Below are positions 40,866 to 48,624 of a stretch of DNA of 64,000 bases, piece by piece. The stretch comes from Rhodococcus sp. ARC_M6 (GTDB lineage: Bacteria; Actinomycetota; Actinomycetes; Mycobacteriales; Mycobacteriaceae). Under the pieces are notes generated by a model that was given only the letters and a program-made list of their open reading frames with translations, was not told where the DNA came from and did not search any database. The translations under genes and the position numbers were made by a program. The stretch lies in contig NZ_JALGQH010000002.1 of the NCBI RefSeq assembly GCF_022810305.1, positions 415,213 to 479,212 of the forward strand, written 5' to 3'. Numbering within the stretch: position 1 is the first letter of the stretch; each line of letters starts with the position of its first letter.

Positions 40866-41132
40866 CTACACGCGCGCAGCATATTTGCCCTTCCACCAAT
40901 ACCATCCTGCCGTGACAATGATTGCTCCGACCACCGAACCGATGATCCCGCTCGGGCGAAACGCGAGGCCGTCACCTGAGAGCAGGCTGACCAGTAAGCC
41001 ACCGACGAACGAACCGATGATTCCGGCAGCGAAGGCCGCGCTCCAGTCCACTCCCTTCTTGGACTTTCCCAGAAGCAGCTGGGCTGCGGCACCGATGATT
41101 GTCCCGAACAATATGATCGCGATGAGAAGCAT
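40866..41132 (-). CDS. GlsB/YeaQ/YmgE family (transglycosylase-associated) small membrane protein
   Basis: 88 residues, three hydrophobic segments with the Gly-rich family pattern: IILFGTIIGAAAQLLLGK, then AAGIIGSFVGGLLVSLLSG, then SGIIGSVVGAIIVTAGWYWW, followed by a short basic end. These proteins are linked to general stress responses; their biochemical role is not settled. It is the only intact gene in an otherwise decayed 2.4-kb stretch. Confidence 0.85.
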   Translation of the reverse strand: MLLIAIILFGTIIGAAAQLLLGKSKKGVDWSAAFAAGIIGSFVGGLLVSLLSGDGLAFRPSGIIGSVVGAIIVTAGWYWWKGKYAARV

Positions 41133-41646
41133 GCTGGAATCCTAACTACGTCGGCCGGGCGTGTGAACCGGAATCTTGAATCTTCTTGCGAGTCAGCTTT
41201 GCTGGCCGATAAAGCGAGCCGGACGCGGCGCCGCGGTGGGACAATCATGCAACCAGGACCTTGTCGGGTTCCGGGTCAGGCACAGTTTCCGTCGGCGAAG
41301 TTCCTTTCGGTGCCACTGGTTCGCATCAATTCTGGAAAGCCGGTCGAGAATGCTGTAGACCGCGACCAGCGCGACGAGGGGCGCCGCCCATCAGGGTAAT
41401 CCTTTTCGCTGCAATTATGTTGGCAGTGACCTGCGTGGAAGTGACCAGTCCGGGGGCTCGACCGATTGCGCCCTGAAGTGTTTCCTTCCGAAACTAATAA
41501 ACCCGCAATGTTCGAGTTCAGAGTCTCAGGCAGAGTCGGTCGACGGAATCACCGGGAACAGATGAGTGATCATCCGTTGAGGATGCTGTTCGATTGCAGC
41601 GTTCATCAGAGACTGGCCGAAGACACTTCCGCCGAAAGCAAATCAG
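41133..41646. other. 514-bp stretch with no recognisable gene
   Basis: Short frames exist on both strands but none shows a family motif, a signal peptide or a good ribosome site. No clear inverted repeat or RNA gene was seen. It lies between two features of a decayed region and may be old degraded coding sequence. Confidence 0.5.
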
Positions 41647-42059
41647 ATGACCACAACGTCGCAAACTCAATCCACTAGCCCGGTCAAGCAAGGCATCGCC
41701 GCCGGCACAACGTTCACGGCCGCGATTTTGCTGCTCGCAGCAGGGCTCGTCAGTGTTCTACAAAGAATCGCCGCACAGCCGACAACAATCTCTTCGTCGT
41801 CGGAATCAACTACACCTACCGACTCGACATCACCACGTGGGGATGGATCCACGCCATCCTGGGTGCCATCGGAATCGTTGTTGCACTGGGACTCTTCTCC
41901 GGAGCGAGTTGGGCTCGCGGCCTCGCTTTCGTTATTGCCGCTTTGTCGATCGTCGCGAACTTCCTTTGGATTCCCTACTACCCTCGGTGGCCGATTCTCG
42001 TCATCGCACTCGACATCGTAGTTGTCTGGGCTGTCCCCACGTGGAAGCACAACGAGTAA
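41647..42059 (+). pseudogene. frameshifted DUF7144-like four-helix membrane protein gene
   Basis: It opens with ATG and reads TSPVKQGIAAGTTFTAAILL then LLAAGLVSVLQ in one frame. After about base 41775 the family pattern continues in another frame: DNNLFVVGINYTYRLDITTW, GWIHAILGAIGIVVALGLFS, then WIPYYPRWPILVIALDIVVV and a WAVPTWKHNE end with TAA at 42057-42059. The total length of 413 bases is one short of 138 codons, so a single-base deletion explains it. Either a recent pseudogene or a sequencing error; the rest of the frame is intact. Confidence 0.8.
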
Positions 42060-42470
42060 TCATCGCCTTCACTGCTCCGAGCCGTCGGTAGAGAGTGCCA
42101 ACAAGATTCGACCGCCACGGACGTCTACCAGATAGAACACCGAAACGTGAGCGACTGTTTCGATAACACGCAGCGATCGGACCAGTCACAAAAGTGCAAC
42201 CCTCTCCATCTTCCAGGTACGACGCAAAGTCCCGTCGATGACAGTGCGGGAAGGATCGAGGAGCCCTCGTTGCCAAAGAACCCCGCTCGGGTAGATCCAT
42301 CCCGGCGAATGGAACACGAATATCCTGCAATTCCGACGCGCGGGGCAAGCGCAGCGAACAAGATTCGAATGTGTTCCGTTGAGCTGAAGCACCATTCACT
42401 GAGCGATGCATCTGGGTCTGTAATGAGCGGCACATGCCGGCCATAAGGCATCGGCGCTCGGGAAAGGCAC
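42060..42470. other. 411-bp stretch with no recognisable gene, promoter region of the MFS gene
   Basis: Frames on either strand are of odd composition and match no family that I recognise. The right end must hold the promoter of the MFS transporter. No clear operator palindrome was found. Confidence 0.45.
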
Positions 42471-43949
42471 ATGATGTTCGTGCGATCATCCGCAACAGAG
42501 GCAACTCACGACGGCTGGACACCGCGCTTGACCATGTCACTCGTGTCGATGGGTCTCGTGCTCGAGGTTATCTCCATCAGTTCGTATATGACCGCCACGG
42601 CACTCAAGCCGATCGGTGAGTACTTCAAGACTGATCAGATCGCTTGGGTAATGACGGCCTGGCTGTTGATGGCCGCAATTGCATGTCCGATTGTCGGCAA
42701 ACTTGCCGATGTCTACGGCAAACGCCGAATGTTCCTGATATCACTTGCTATCGCGACGGTCGGAGCGCTGATATCCGCGACGGCAACCAGTTTTGGGCTG
42801 TTCATAGTCGGGAGAGCACTTTTCGGCTGCCTGATCACATGCATGTTCCTCGCATACTCGTTGATGCGAGACATCTTCCCTCCTAAGATTCTGGCGCTCG
42901 CGGTGAGCATCACTGCAGCCGGAATGGGTTTGATGTCGATTCCTTCACCATTCCTCACGGGAATCCTCCTGGCTACCTGGTCATTCCGAAGCATCTTCTG
43001 GTTCTTCGCCATCTCACTCGTCATTCTTGCCCCTGTCGTGGTCCTCACCACCCGAGAGTCCCCAGTACGCACCGCATCTCGCGTCGATCTGATCGGTGCG
43101 GCACTTCTCGGAGGCGGCCTGGCCGCGGTCTTGGTCGGAGTCAGCTTCGGACCGACCTGGGGATGGGCAAATTCCAGCACACTTTTGTTCCTCGTGGGCG
43201 GGGTCGGTCTTCTCGCAGCGTGGTTGACATCCAGTTTTCGGATACCGGAACCCTTGATCGACCTTCGTTTCTTCCGCCGCGGTCCGATGTTGAAGATCAC
43301 CACCGCAGCAGGATTCAGCTATGGAACCATTACGCTTTACACCACGATGCTGCCACTCATGTGCATGGCACCGGCTACGTTGGCTCTCGGCTACGGGTTC
43401 GGCATCGATGCCAAGCAGTTCGCAATTTTGCAGGCACCCATCGGCATCGGAAGTGTGATCGGTGGATTGTCAGCCGGGCGCGCGATACGCCACATCAAGC
43501 CCACCGTCACCCTGATCGTGGGGCTAGGTCTCATGACGACCAGTTCCGTCCTGACTGCCGCACTACATGCCGATCGCACAGCACTGCTCGTCTGGGTTCT
43601 ACTGTTCGGAATCGGAATGGGCGCTGCGACCGCGTCAATTCCCAACCTTGTGATCGCATCCGTTCCGGCAGCCGTGCAGGCCACGATGTCGAGTATGGTC
43701 CAGACGGCACAGACCTTGATTGCCTCGATCTTCCCCGTCGTTGCCTTTGCCATGTTGAGCGCACACGTAGCGACAGTTGTCGACGGGTACACCTACTACA
43801 CCGACGGCGGAATGGCTCGTGCGTACGTACTCTGTGCAGCATCTTCCGTAGCTGCAATCGTAGTGGCGAGCCTGCTGCTTCACCGAAGGCGACATGCTCC
43901 GCGTATCCCACCGGAGGACTCCGAACTGGCACGGAGCGCACGTTTCTAG
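42471..43949 (+). CDS. MFS transporter, DHA2 (EmrB/QacA-like) family
   Basis: 492 residues with about 14 hydrophobic segments. N-terminal TDQIAWVMTAWLLMAAIACPIVGKLADVYGKRR contains the DHA2 motif A and the spacing of drug:H+ antiporters. The start is one of two adjacent ATGs preceded by GGGAAAGG. It is followed by a strong terminator and then by the IclR regulator gene, so it may export or import a compound related to the catabolic locus downstream, although it is a separate transcription unit. Substrate unknown. Confidence 0.87.
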   Translation: MMFVRSSATEATHDGWTPRLTMSLVSMGLVLEVISISSYMTATALKPIGEYFKTDQIAWVMTAWLLMAAIACPIVGKLADVYGKRRMFLISLAIATVGALISATATSFGLFIVGRALFGCLITCMFLAYSLMRDIFPPKILALAVSITAAGMGLMSIPSPFLTGILLATWSFRSIFWFFAISLVILAPVVVLTTRESPVRTASRVDLIGAALLGGGLAAVLVGVSFGPTWGWANSSTLLFLVGGVGLLAAWLTSSFRIPEPLIDLRFFRRGPMLKITTAAGFSYGTITLYTTMLPLMCMAPATLALGYGFGIDAKQFAILQAPIGIGSVIGGLSAGRAIRHIKPTVTLIVGLGLMTTSSVLTAALHADRTALLVWVLLFGIGMGAATASIPNLVIASVPAAVQATMSSMVQTAQTLIASIFPVVAFAMLSAHVATVVDGYTYYTDGGMARAYVLCAASSVAAIVVASLLLHRRRHAPRIPPEDSELARSARF

Positions 43950-43959
43950 GACAATATTG

Positions 43960-43997
43960 GCGATGTGGGGCTACCGGTTTCGGTGGCCCCACATCGC
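43960..43997. terminator. hairpin terminator after the MFS gene
   Basis: GCGATGTGGGGC pairs with GCCCCACATCGC (12 bp); after one mismatch ACCG/CGGT pairs close a GTTT loop. It lies 11 bases past the MFS stop codon, and ATTTCAC follows the stem. Confidence 0.8.
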
Positions 43998-44084
43998 ATT
44001 TCACAGGATCTGTGGTTTTCATTTTCGACACTCACTGCAATACCGACGCGTATGAGGACGGGCCCTGCTAAAGTCGCCCACAAG

Positions 44085-44107
44085 ATTGATTGAACGCTTG
44101 CTCAATG
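44085..44107. promoter_or_regulatory. shared operator, copy 1 (upstream of iclR)
   Basis: A 23-bp element whose core TTGAACGCTTGCTCAA is an imperfect palindrome (TTGA..C....G.TCAA). It ends 34 bases before the IclR gene ATG. Exactly the same 23 bases occur inverted at 48528-48550 between the SDR and TetR genes, which makes chance unlikely and suggests one repressor acts at both sites. Confidence 0.75.
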
Positions 44108-44141
44108 GCTTGGCAGACTCTCTCACGAAGGACCCGTACCC

Positions 44142-44912
44142 ATGTCAACCGAACACGAATCACCGATCGCAGTCATTGATCGCGTAGCTGTTCTACTCGA
44201 CGCATTTGCCGACACCGAGCGCTTGACCCTCTCCGAACTATCCCGACGCACTGGATTTCCGCGTTCGTCGACTCATCGAATGTTGCTGCAACTGATCAAT
44301 ATTCAGTGGTTTCGGCGGCAAGATCACACCTACGAGTTGGGCATGAAAATGCTCGAACTCGGCTCACTGGCTCAGCAGCACGATCGCGTACACAAGGCAG
44401 CAGAACCGATCATTCACGAACTGCAGTGCACAACCGGAATGGTCGTACATCTCGCGGTCCTCGACGGCTCCGACATCCTCTACCTGGATAAAATCGGGGG
44501 CAGGTTCGGCATGGCGGTGCCCTCCAGGGTGGGAGGACGCGCGCCCGCACACAGGACTGCATTGGGCAAAGCACTTCTTGCGCAGACCGGAGCTGATCCC
44601 ATAACCGCGCTACCCGAACGCCCCGTAGCTGCAACACCGAACACCATTGCGGATCCGGCGGCGTTACGCCGGGAGTTCGCACGTATTCGTGAGCAGAGCG
44701 TTGCGCACGATCACGACGAATCACTGCTCGGGGTCTCCTGCGTGGCTGCGGCAATCAGTGACAGCACAACCACTTACGGCGCGATCTCGGTCTGCGGTCC
44801 CACTCGCACCATGACCAGTACCGCCATGATCGCACCCGTACGTATGGCTGCCTTGGCCACCTGCCGCCGTCTACTCGGTGATCCACGAAAACACCGCTCC
44901 CTGAGCGCCTGA
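44142..44912 (+). CDS. IclR-family transcriptional regulator
   Basis: 256 residues. N-terminal winged helix: VIDRVAVLLDAFADTERLTLSELSRRTGFPRSSTHRMLLQL (about residues 11-51). C-terminal effector domain with VVHLAVLDGSDILYLDKIGGRFG, RVGGRAPAHRTALGKALLA and GVSCVAAAISDSTTTYGAISVCGP, typical of regulators of aromatic and other catabolic operons. Convergent with the Rieske oxygenase gene and separated from it by a very strong terminator. It probably controls the neighbouring catabolic genes or the MFS transporter. Confidence 0.92.
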   Translation: MSTEHESPIAVIDRVAVLLDAFADTERLTLSELSRRTGFPRSSTHRMLLQLINIQWFRRQDHTYELGMKMLELGSLAQQHDRVHKAAEPIIHELQCTTGMVVHLAVLDGSDILYLDKIGGRFGMAVPSRVGGRAPAHRTALGKALLAQTGADPITALPERPVAATPNTIADPAALRREFARIREQSVAHDHDESLLGVSCVAAAISDSTTTYGAISVCGPTRTMTSTAMIAPVRMAALATCRRLLGDPRKHRSLSA

Positions 44913-44938
44913 CGTCGACGGCGGAAATACCGAAGCAA

Positions 44939-44983
44939 AACATGAGAGCGGTTGCACCTGTCAGGTGCAACCGCTCTCATGTT
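44939..44983. terminator. 22-bp perfect inverted repeat, bidirectional terminator
   Basis: Two 22-base arms (44939-44960 and 44962-44983) are perfectly complementary about a single central T; the arm core is GAGAGCGGTTGCACCTG. It sits between the convergent iclR and Rieske oxygenase stops, with AAAA before and TTCGTCT after. This is an unusually long perfect stem for a terminator. Confidence 0.85.
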
Positions 44984-44986
44984 CGT

Positions 44987-46120
44987 CTATTCAGCTGCGA
45001 GGTTCTCTTCCACCTCGACCTGCCAATTCTCCAACGCCCGAGTCGTATCGACCTCGAACTCGAATCGCCGCGTCATATCAGGCGTGACATCCTCGATGTC
45101 GACATAGAACTGGTTGTACCAGCGTCGCAACTGATAGACCGGGCCATCTTCCTCCGTGAGCAACGGATTCTCGATTCGGCTCTTGTGCTTCCAAATTTCC
45201 ACATCCTGCTTGAACTGTGTCTCGACGCCCTCGGTGAACATGGTCGCCATAGCGTCGGACTCTTCTGCCGGAACGCCTTTGACTCGTTCCACGATGGTGC
45301 CGTACTGCAGGAGGAAGGAATCCTGGGTTATCGGGTAATGGCAGTTGATCAATTTCGTTTCTACTGCGATGTCACCGGAGACGGTGTAAACGGTGTCGAG
45401 CATAAAGGACGGTCCGTGGTACGACGCATCCGAAATCGTTTCCGAGTCCGGAAGATCCAACTGCACGCCGGTCTTGATGTCATCACGGCCTGTCGACCGC
45501 ATGTGCTGAGAAGCTACGTGGCCTTCGAAGACGTTCTTGAAGAACTGCGGCATCTGGAAGTGGACGTAGAAGAAGTGGGCCATGTCCACGACGTTGTCGA
45601 CGATCTCGCGACAATTCGAACCTTCGACCAGGAAAGTGTTCCAGGTCCACTCGGTCCACCTGTCCGTACCGTAGCCCTCGATCTCAGGGATGGTGACGTC
45701 GGCCGGCGGTGGATTGCCCTGCGGATCGTTCCAGACAAAGAGTATTCCGTTGCGCTCGAGCGTAATCCAGGTGCGTGTGCGGGCGATCTTCGGAACTCGT
45801 CGAGCATAGGGAACATCCTTGCAACGTCCGTCGCCGCCCCAACGCCAGTCGTGAAAGGGACACGCGATGTTGCCGTCCTTGATCTCTCCCCGAGCCAGGT
45901 TTCCACCCATGTGCCGGCAGAAGGCATCCAAGATTTTCAACTCGTTCCGGGAGTCTTCGAAAACCACCAGATCCGTACCGAAAATCTTGACCTGATGGGG
46001 CTTACCGTCACGAAAGGTCTTGGCCAAGCCCACACAGTGCCAACCGCGTGCATATCGCGTGGGATTGCTTCCTGTCTTGATCTGACGTACCTCGATATCG
46101 ACCGAACTGTCGATGCTCAT
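44987..46120 (-). CDS. Rieske non-heme iron oxygenase alpha subunit, KshA-like
   Basis: 377 residues from ATG 46120 with GGAG five bases before it. Rieske [2Fe-2S] ligands Cys68, His70, Cys87 and His90 are in the FCRHMGGNLARGEI and IACPFHDW segments. The catalytic iron site is in REIVDNVVDMAHFFYVHF, with the DxxHxxxxH pattern. Size and spacing resemble 3-ketosteroid 9alpha-hydroxylase oxygenase KshA, so it may hydroxylate a steroid or terpenoid ring. A reductase (KshB type) is not encoded nearby. It is the last gene of a minus-strand group with an OYE-type enzyme, a CxxC protein and an SDR. Confidence 0.88.
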   Translation of the reverse strand: MSIDSSVDIEVRQIKTGSNPTRYARGWHCVGLAKTFRDGKPHQVKIFGTDLVVFEDSRNELKILDAFCRHMGGNLARGEIKDGNIACPFHDWRWGGDGRCKDVPYARRVPKIARTRTWITLERNGILFVWNDPQGNPPPADVTIPEIEGYGTDRWTEWTWNTFLVEGSNCREIVDNVVDMAHFFYVHFQMPQFFKNVFEGHVASQHMRSTGRDDIKTGVQLDLPDSETISDASYHGPSFMLDTVYTVSGDIAVETKLINCHYPITQDSFLLQYGTIVERVKGVPAEESDAMATMFTEGVETQFKQDVEIWKHKSRIENPLLTEEDGPVYQLRRWYNQFYVDIEDVTPDMTRRFEFEVDTTRALENWQVEVEENLAAE

Positions 46121-46165
46121 AAATTCTCCATTCGATGGCAGGGCTCCGGCGAACCCACGACTTGT

Positions 46166-46184
46166 CCCTTCGATCATCGAAGGG
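46166..46184. promoter_or_regulatory. 19-bp perfect palindrome between OYE and Rieske oxygenase genes
   Basis: CCCTTCGATCATCGAAGGG is perfectly symmetric around the central C. It lies in the 107-bp gap between the OYE-type gene and the oxygenase start, 46 bases before the oxygenase ATG. It could be an operator for a separate oxygenase promoter, or a weak terminator or processing hairpin that sets the level of the last gene. Confidence 0.5.
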
Positions 46185-46227
46185 CGCTGTCGCGGAAAAT
46201 AGGCCGGTTCCATTCAGCGGCAATGTA

Positions 46228-47394
46228 TTAGGAAGTGAGAACGCACCGCGTACCGGTGTACGTCGTGGGCATGCACCTATTACAGTGAATACACAGCGAG
46301 CGCTTGTGATTGTCAGCCTTGATCTGATTGATCAGATCGGGTTCGCGGAGTAACGCCCGACCGATCGCGACGAATGAAAACCCTTCACCCATAGCCGTGT
46401 CCATCCCTGCGCGATCCGTGATTCCGCCGAGAAGAATCAGTGGAACCTTGACCGCCGGAATGAACTGTCGAGCTTGCTCGAGAAGGAAAAGATCCTGGTA
46501 CGGATACTCTTTCAGCACGAGTTTGCCGAAAAGTTGGGTGCCGAGTTTCACGGGCTGTGGCATCACCGCCGCGAACTCCGTGATCGGAGATTCGCCTTTG
46601 AACAGATACATCGGATTCAGCAACGAACTGCCCACGGTCAGTTCCAACGCATCGAGTGCGCCGTCCTCGTCCAACCACTGCGCCGTCTGCAGCGCCTCGT
46701 CGATCCAGGTGCCGCCAGGCACGCCGTCGTCCATGCTGAGCTTCGCGATCACAGCAGCTCGATCACCGACAACTTCGCGCACACGCTTTGCCACATCTCT
46801 TGCCATCCGAGCGCGATTCGAGAGAGACCCTCCGTGGCCATCAGTCCGCTTGTTCAGTTTCGGGCTGAGCATCGAACTGATGAAATAGTTGTGGCCCATA
46901 TGGATTTCGATCACGTCGAACCCGGCGTCGACTGCATGCAGTGCGCCGTTCACGAAATCCTGGGTGATGCGTTCGATGTCCACCTCTGATGCAGCCTTGC
47001 TGTTGCGAAGACTGATAAAGCTGAACACTTTGCCAGGCGCTACCGCCGGATGACCATTTGCCCGCACGTCCGCCACCGGACCGGCATGATTGAGCTGTAT
47101 CGAAGCCGCCGCACCCGCTTCGTGCACAACATCGGTAAGCCGTCGAAGTCCTGGCACCACTGCGGGTCTCATGACGATCTGACCGCCAGTACTGGCACCG
47201 TCCGCTGATACTGCGCACCCCGCTACTGTCGTGACCGCCACTCCTCCCAGCGCCTGCGCGCGATGAAATGCAATCAGCTCCTCGGTCACGCTCCCGTCAG
47301 GAGTCATACCTTCGAACGTGGCCGCCTTGATTGTGCGGTTGCGGAGTTTTGTTGGTCCGAGTGTTGCGGCACCGAACACACCAAATCCACTCAT
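46228..47394 (-). CDS. NADH:flavin oxidoreductase / old yellow enzyme family protein
   Basis: 388 residues from ATG 47394, which has GGAG seven bases upstream and overlaps the stop of the small CxxC gene by 4 nt. FMN-binding TIM barrel: FGAATLGPTKLRNRTIKAAT, a QLNHAGPVADV active-site strand, then IEIHMGHNYFISSMLSPKLN followed by KRTDGHGGSLSNRARMARDV, and a C-terminal VPLILLGGITDRAGMDTAM with ALLREPDLINQI. It has only the barrel, without the FeS and NADH domains of dienoyl-CoA reductases. It may reduce an activated C=C bond of the same substrate that the Rieske oxygenase attacks. Confidence 0.9.
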   Translation of the reverse strand: MSGFGVFGAATLGPTKLRNRTIKAATFEGMTPDGSVTEELIAFHRAQALGGVAVTTVAGCAVSADGASTGGQIVMRPAVVPGLRRLTDVVHEAGAAASIQLNHAGPVADVRANGHPAVAPGKVFSFISLRNSKAASEVDIERITQDFVNGALHAVDAGFDVIEIHMGHNYFISSMLSPKLNKRTDGHGGSLSNRARMARDVAKRVREVVGDRAAVIAKLSMDDGVPGGTWIDEALQTAQWLDEDGALDALELTVGSSLLNPMYLFKGESPITEFAAVMPQPVKLGTQLFGKLVLKEYPYQDLFLLEQARQFIPAVKVPLILLGGITDRAGMDTAMGEGFSFVAIGRALLREPDLINQIKADNHKRSLCIHCNRCMPTTYTGTRCVLTS

Positions 47395-47645
47395 TGCAAC
47401 GCTCCGTGAGTCGGCATGCTGCAGTCCGATACGACCAACCGACCATCGGAAACAGCGTGATGGATCGACTTTCGCAGTCGATCGCACGAGTTGACTATCG
47501 AAGCCGGCACGCCATCGCGAGTCCGTCGCTCGAGTTCCGTGCATCTCGAAGTGACGTTTTCGATCCACTGCACACTAGTATGGACCTCGCTGAATTTCTC
47601 GACTAGTACTGTGTTGCCGCAAGATTCGCAAGCAAGTGGTTTCAT
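47391..47645 (-). CDS. small Cys-rich (CxxC) protein coupled to the OYE gene
   Basis: 84 residues if translation begins at ATG 47645; GTG 47654 or ATG 47657 directly after an AAAGG are alternatives. Sequence features: ACESCGNTVLVEKFSEVHTS then VQW, two further Cys (35 and 54), and LRKSIHHAVSDGRLVV. The N-terminal CxxC and spaced Cys look like a zinc ribbon or an FeS-type site. Its stop overlaps the OYE start by 4 nt, which supports it as a real, translated gene. I have a memory of similar short proteins beside actinobacterial steroid genes, but no known function. Confidence 0.65.
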   Translation of the reverse strand: MKPLACESCGNTVLVEKFSEVHTSVQWIENVTSRCTELERRTRDGVPASIVNSCDRLRKSIHHAVSDGRLVVSDCSMPTHGALQ

Positions 47646-47733
47646 TTCGGACACCATCCTTTCGTGGGATTTCATCCGACAGTACGAATGCATTCCTCGC
47701 ATATCTGCACCGTTTCCATTGAGCGGTAACCTT

Positions 47734-48492
47734 CTACCGCATCAGCGCCTGTCCGCCGTCCACAGGCAGAGAATGCCCGGTAATGTAGCGAGCCTCAGCG
47801 CTGCAGAGGAATACGACGGCCGGGCCGATGTCCAATTCGGGATCACCAAATCTCCCCAATGGAACAGTCTGCAAGTACTCGACCGACTCTTCTGGACGTG
47901 CTCGCGCCCATTCTTCGAGCGCGGGCGAATTCGCGAGTGGCAGAATTGCATTCACACGAATTCCGTCGCATGCCCACTCACAGGCCGCTGTGCGCGTCAA
48001 CACTCGAATGGCTTCCTTGGCTGCCGCATACCCGCCGTAGCCGGACGGATCCCACCGAACACCCGCCGCTGAACCGAGATTCACAATTGCACCGTTGCCC
48101 GCCAGATGGGGGTGCGCCGCACGCATCAACCGCAGGGCCGCCAACGGACCGGAATCCATCCCGTCCTGATATACCTGCTCGTCCAGCTCGAGCAGGCGTC
48201 CGTGAACCGAGGTCTGTGCATTGTTGACAAGAATCGACAATCCGCCGAATCGGGCGACAACGGCCTCGACTACCCGATCGATCTGACCAGCGTCCATCAC
48301 GTCGCACAGAAACGCCTGTGCGTCACCTCCTCTCGCCCGAATCTCCCAAGCTGTCGCCTCGATCGTCTCCGGGGATCGACCGACCACCGCTACCTGCGCT
48401 CCGGCACCGGAGAGCGCCAAAGCTATCCCTCGCCCTACTCCTTGCCCAGCTCCGGTCACAAGCGCGATCTGTCCCGCGAGCACTGTATTCAC
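47734..48492 (-). CDS. short-chain dehydrogenase/reductase (SDR)
   Basis: 252 residues. Classical SDR: ALVTGAGQGVGRGIALAL cofactor loop (about residues 10-27), ILVNNAQTSVHG, IVNLGSAAGVRWDPSGYGGYAAAKEAIR with catalytic Ser and Tyr-x3-Lys, and a C-terminal YITGHSLPVDGGQALMR. It is the first gene of the minus-strand SDR-CxxC-OYE-oxygenase group and begins 36 bases from the shared operator. Probably oxidises or reduces a hydroxyl/keto group on the pathway substrate. Confidence 0.92.
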   Translation of the reverse strand: MNTVLAGQIALVTGAGQGVGRGIALALSGAGAQVAVVGRSPETIEATAWEIRARGGDAQAFLCDVMDAGQIDRVVEAVVARFGGLSILVNNAQTSVHGRLLELDEQVYQDGMDSGPLAALRLMRAAHPHLAGNGAIVNLGSAAGVRWDPSGYGGYAAAKEAIRVLTRTAACEWACDGIRVNAILPLANSPALEEWARARPEESVEYLQTVPLGRFGDPELDIGPAVVFLCSAEARYITGHSLPVDGGQALMR

Positions 48493-48527
48493 TGCACCTC
48501 ACTGTTCAAGACTATTTTCACCAACCG

Positions 48528-48550
48528 CATTGAGCAAGCGTTCAATCAAT
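48528..48550. promoter_or_regulatory. shared operator, copy 2 (between SDR and TetR genes)
   Basis: Inverted exact copy of the 23-bp element at 44085-44107. It lies 36 bases upstream of the SDR start and 75 bases upstream of the TetR start, so the TetR protein could repress the catabolic operon, itself and the distant IclR gene through the same sequence. Confidence 0.78.
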
Positions 48551-48624
48551 GTAGGCTCGGGTTGTCATATCCACAACAGAACCGGTGGGTAACATGTCAG
48601 ATCAGGTACACCGAACAATAAGAA

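Noticed and set aside
42001..42540. 179-residue minus-strand frame upstream of the MFS transporter
   Set aside because: No recognisable motif, overlaps the DUF7144-like gene end and the MFS start, and has no ribosome site of quality.
44942..46231. 429-residue plus-strand frame opposite the Rieske oxygenase
   Set aside because: It is the exact antisense of a gene with complete catalytic motifs and shows none of its own.
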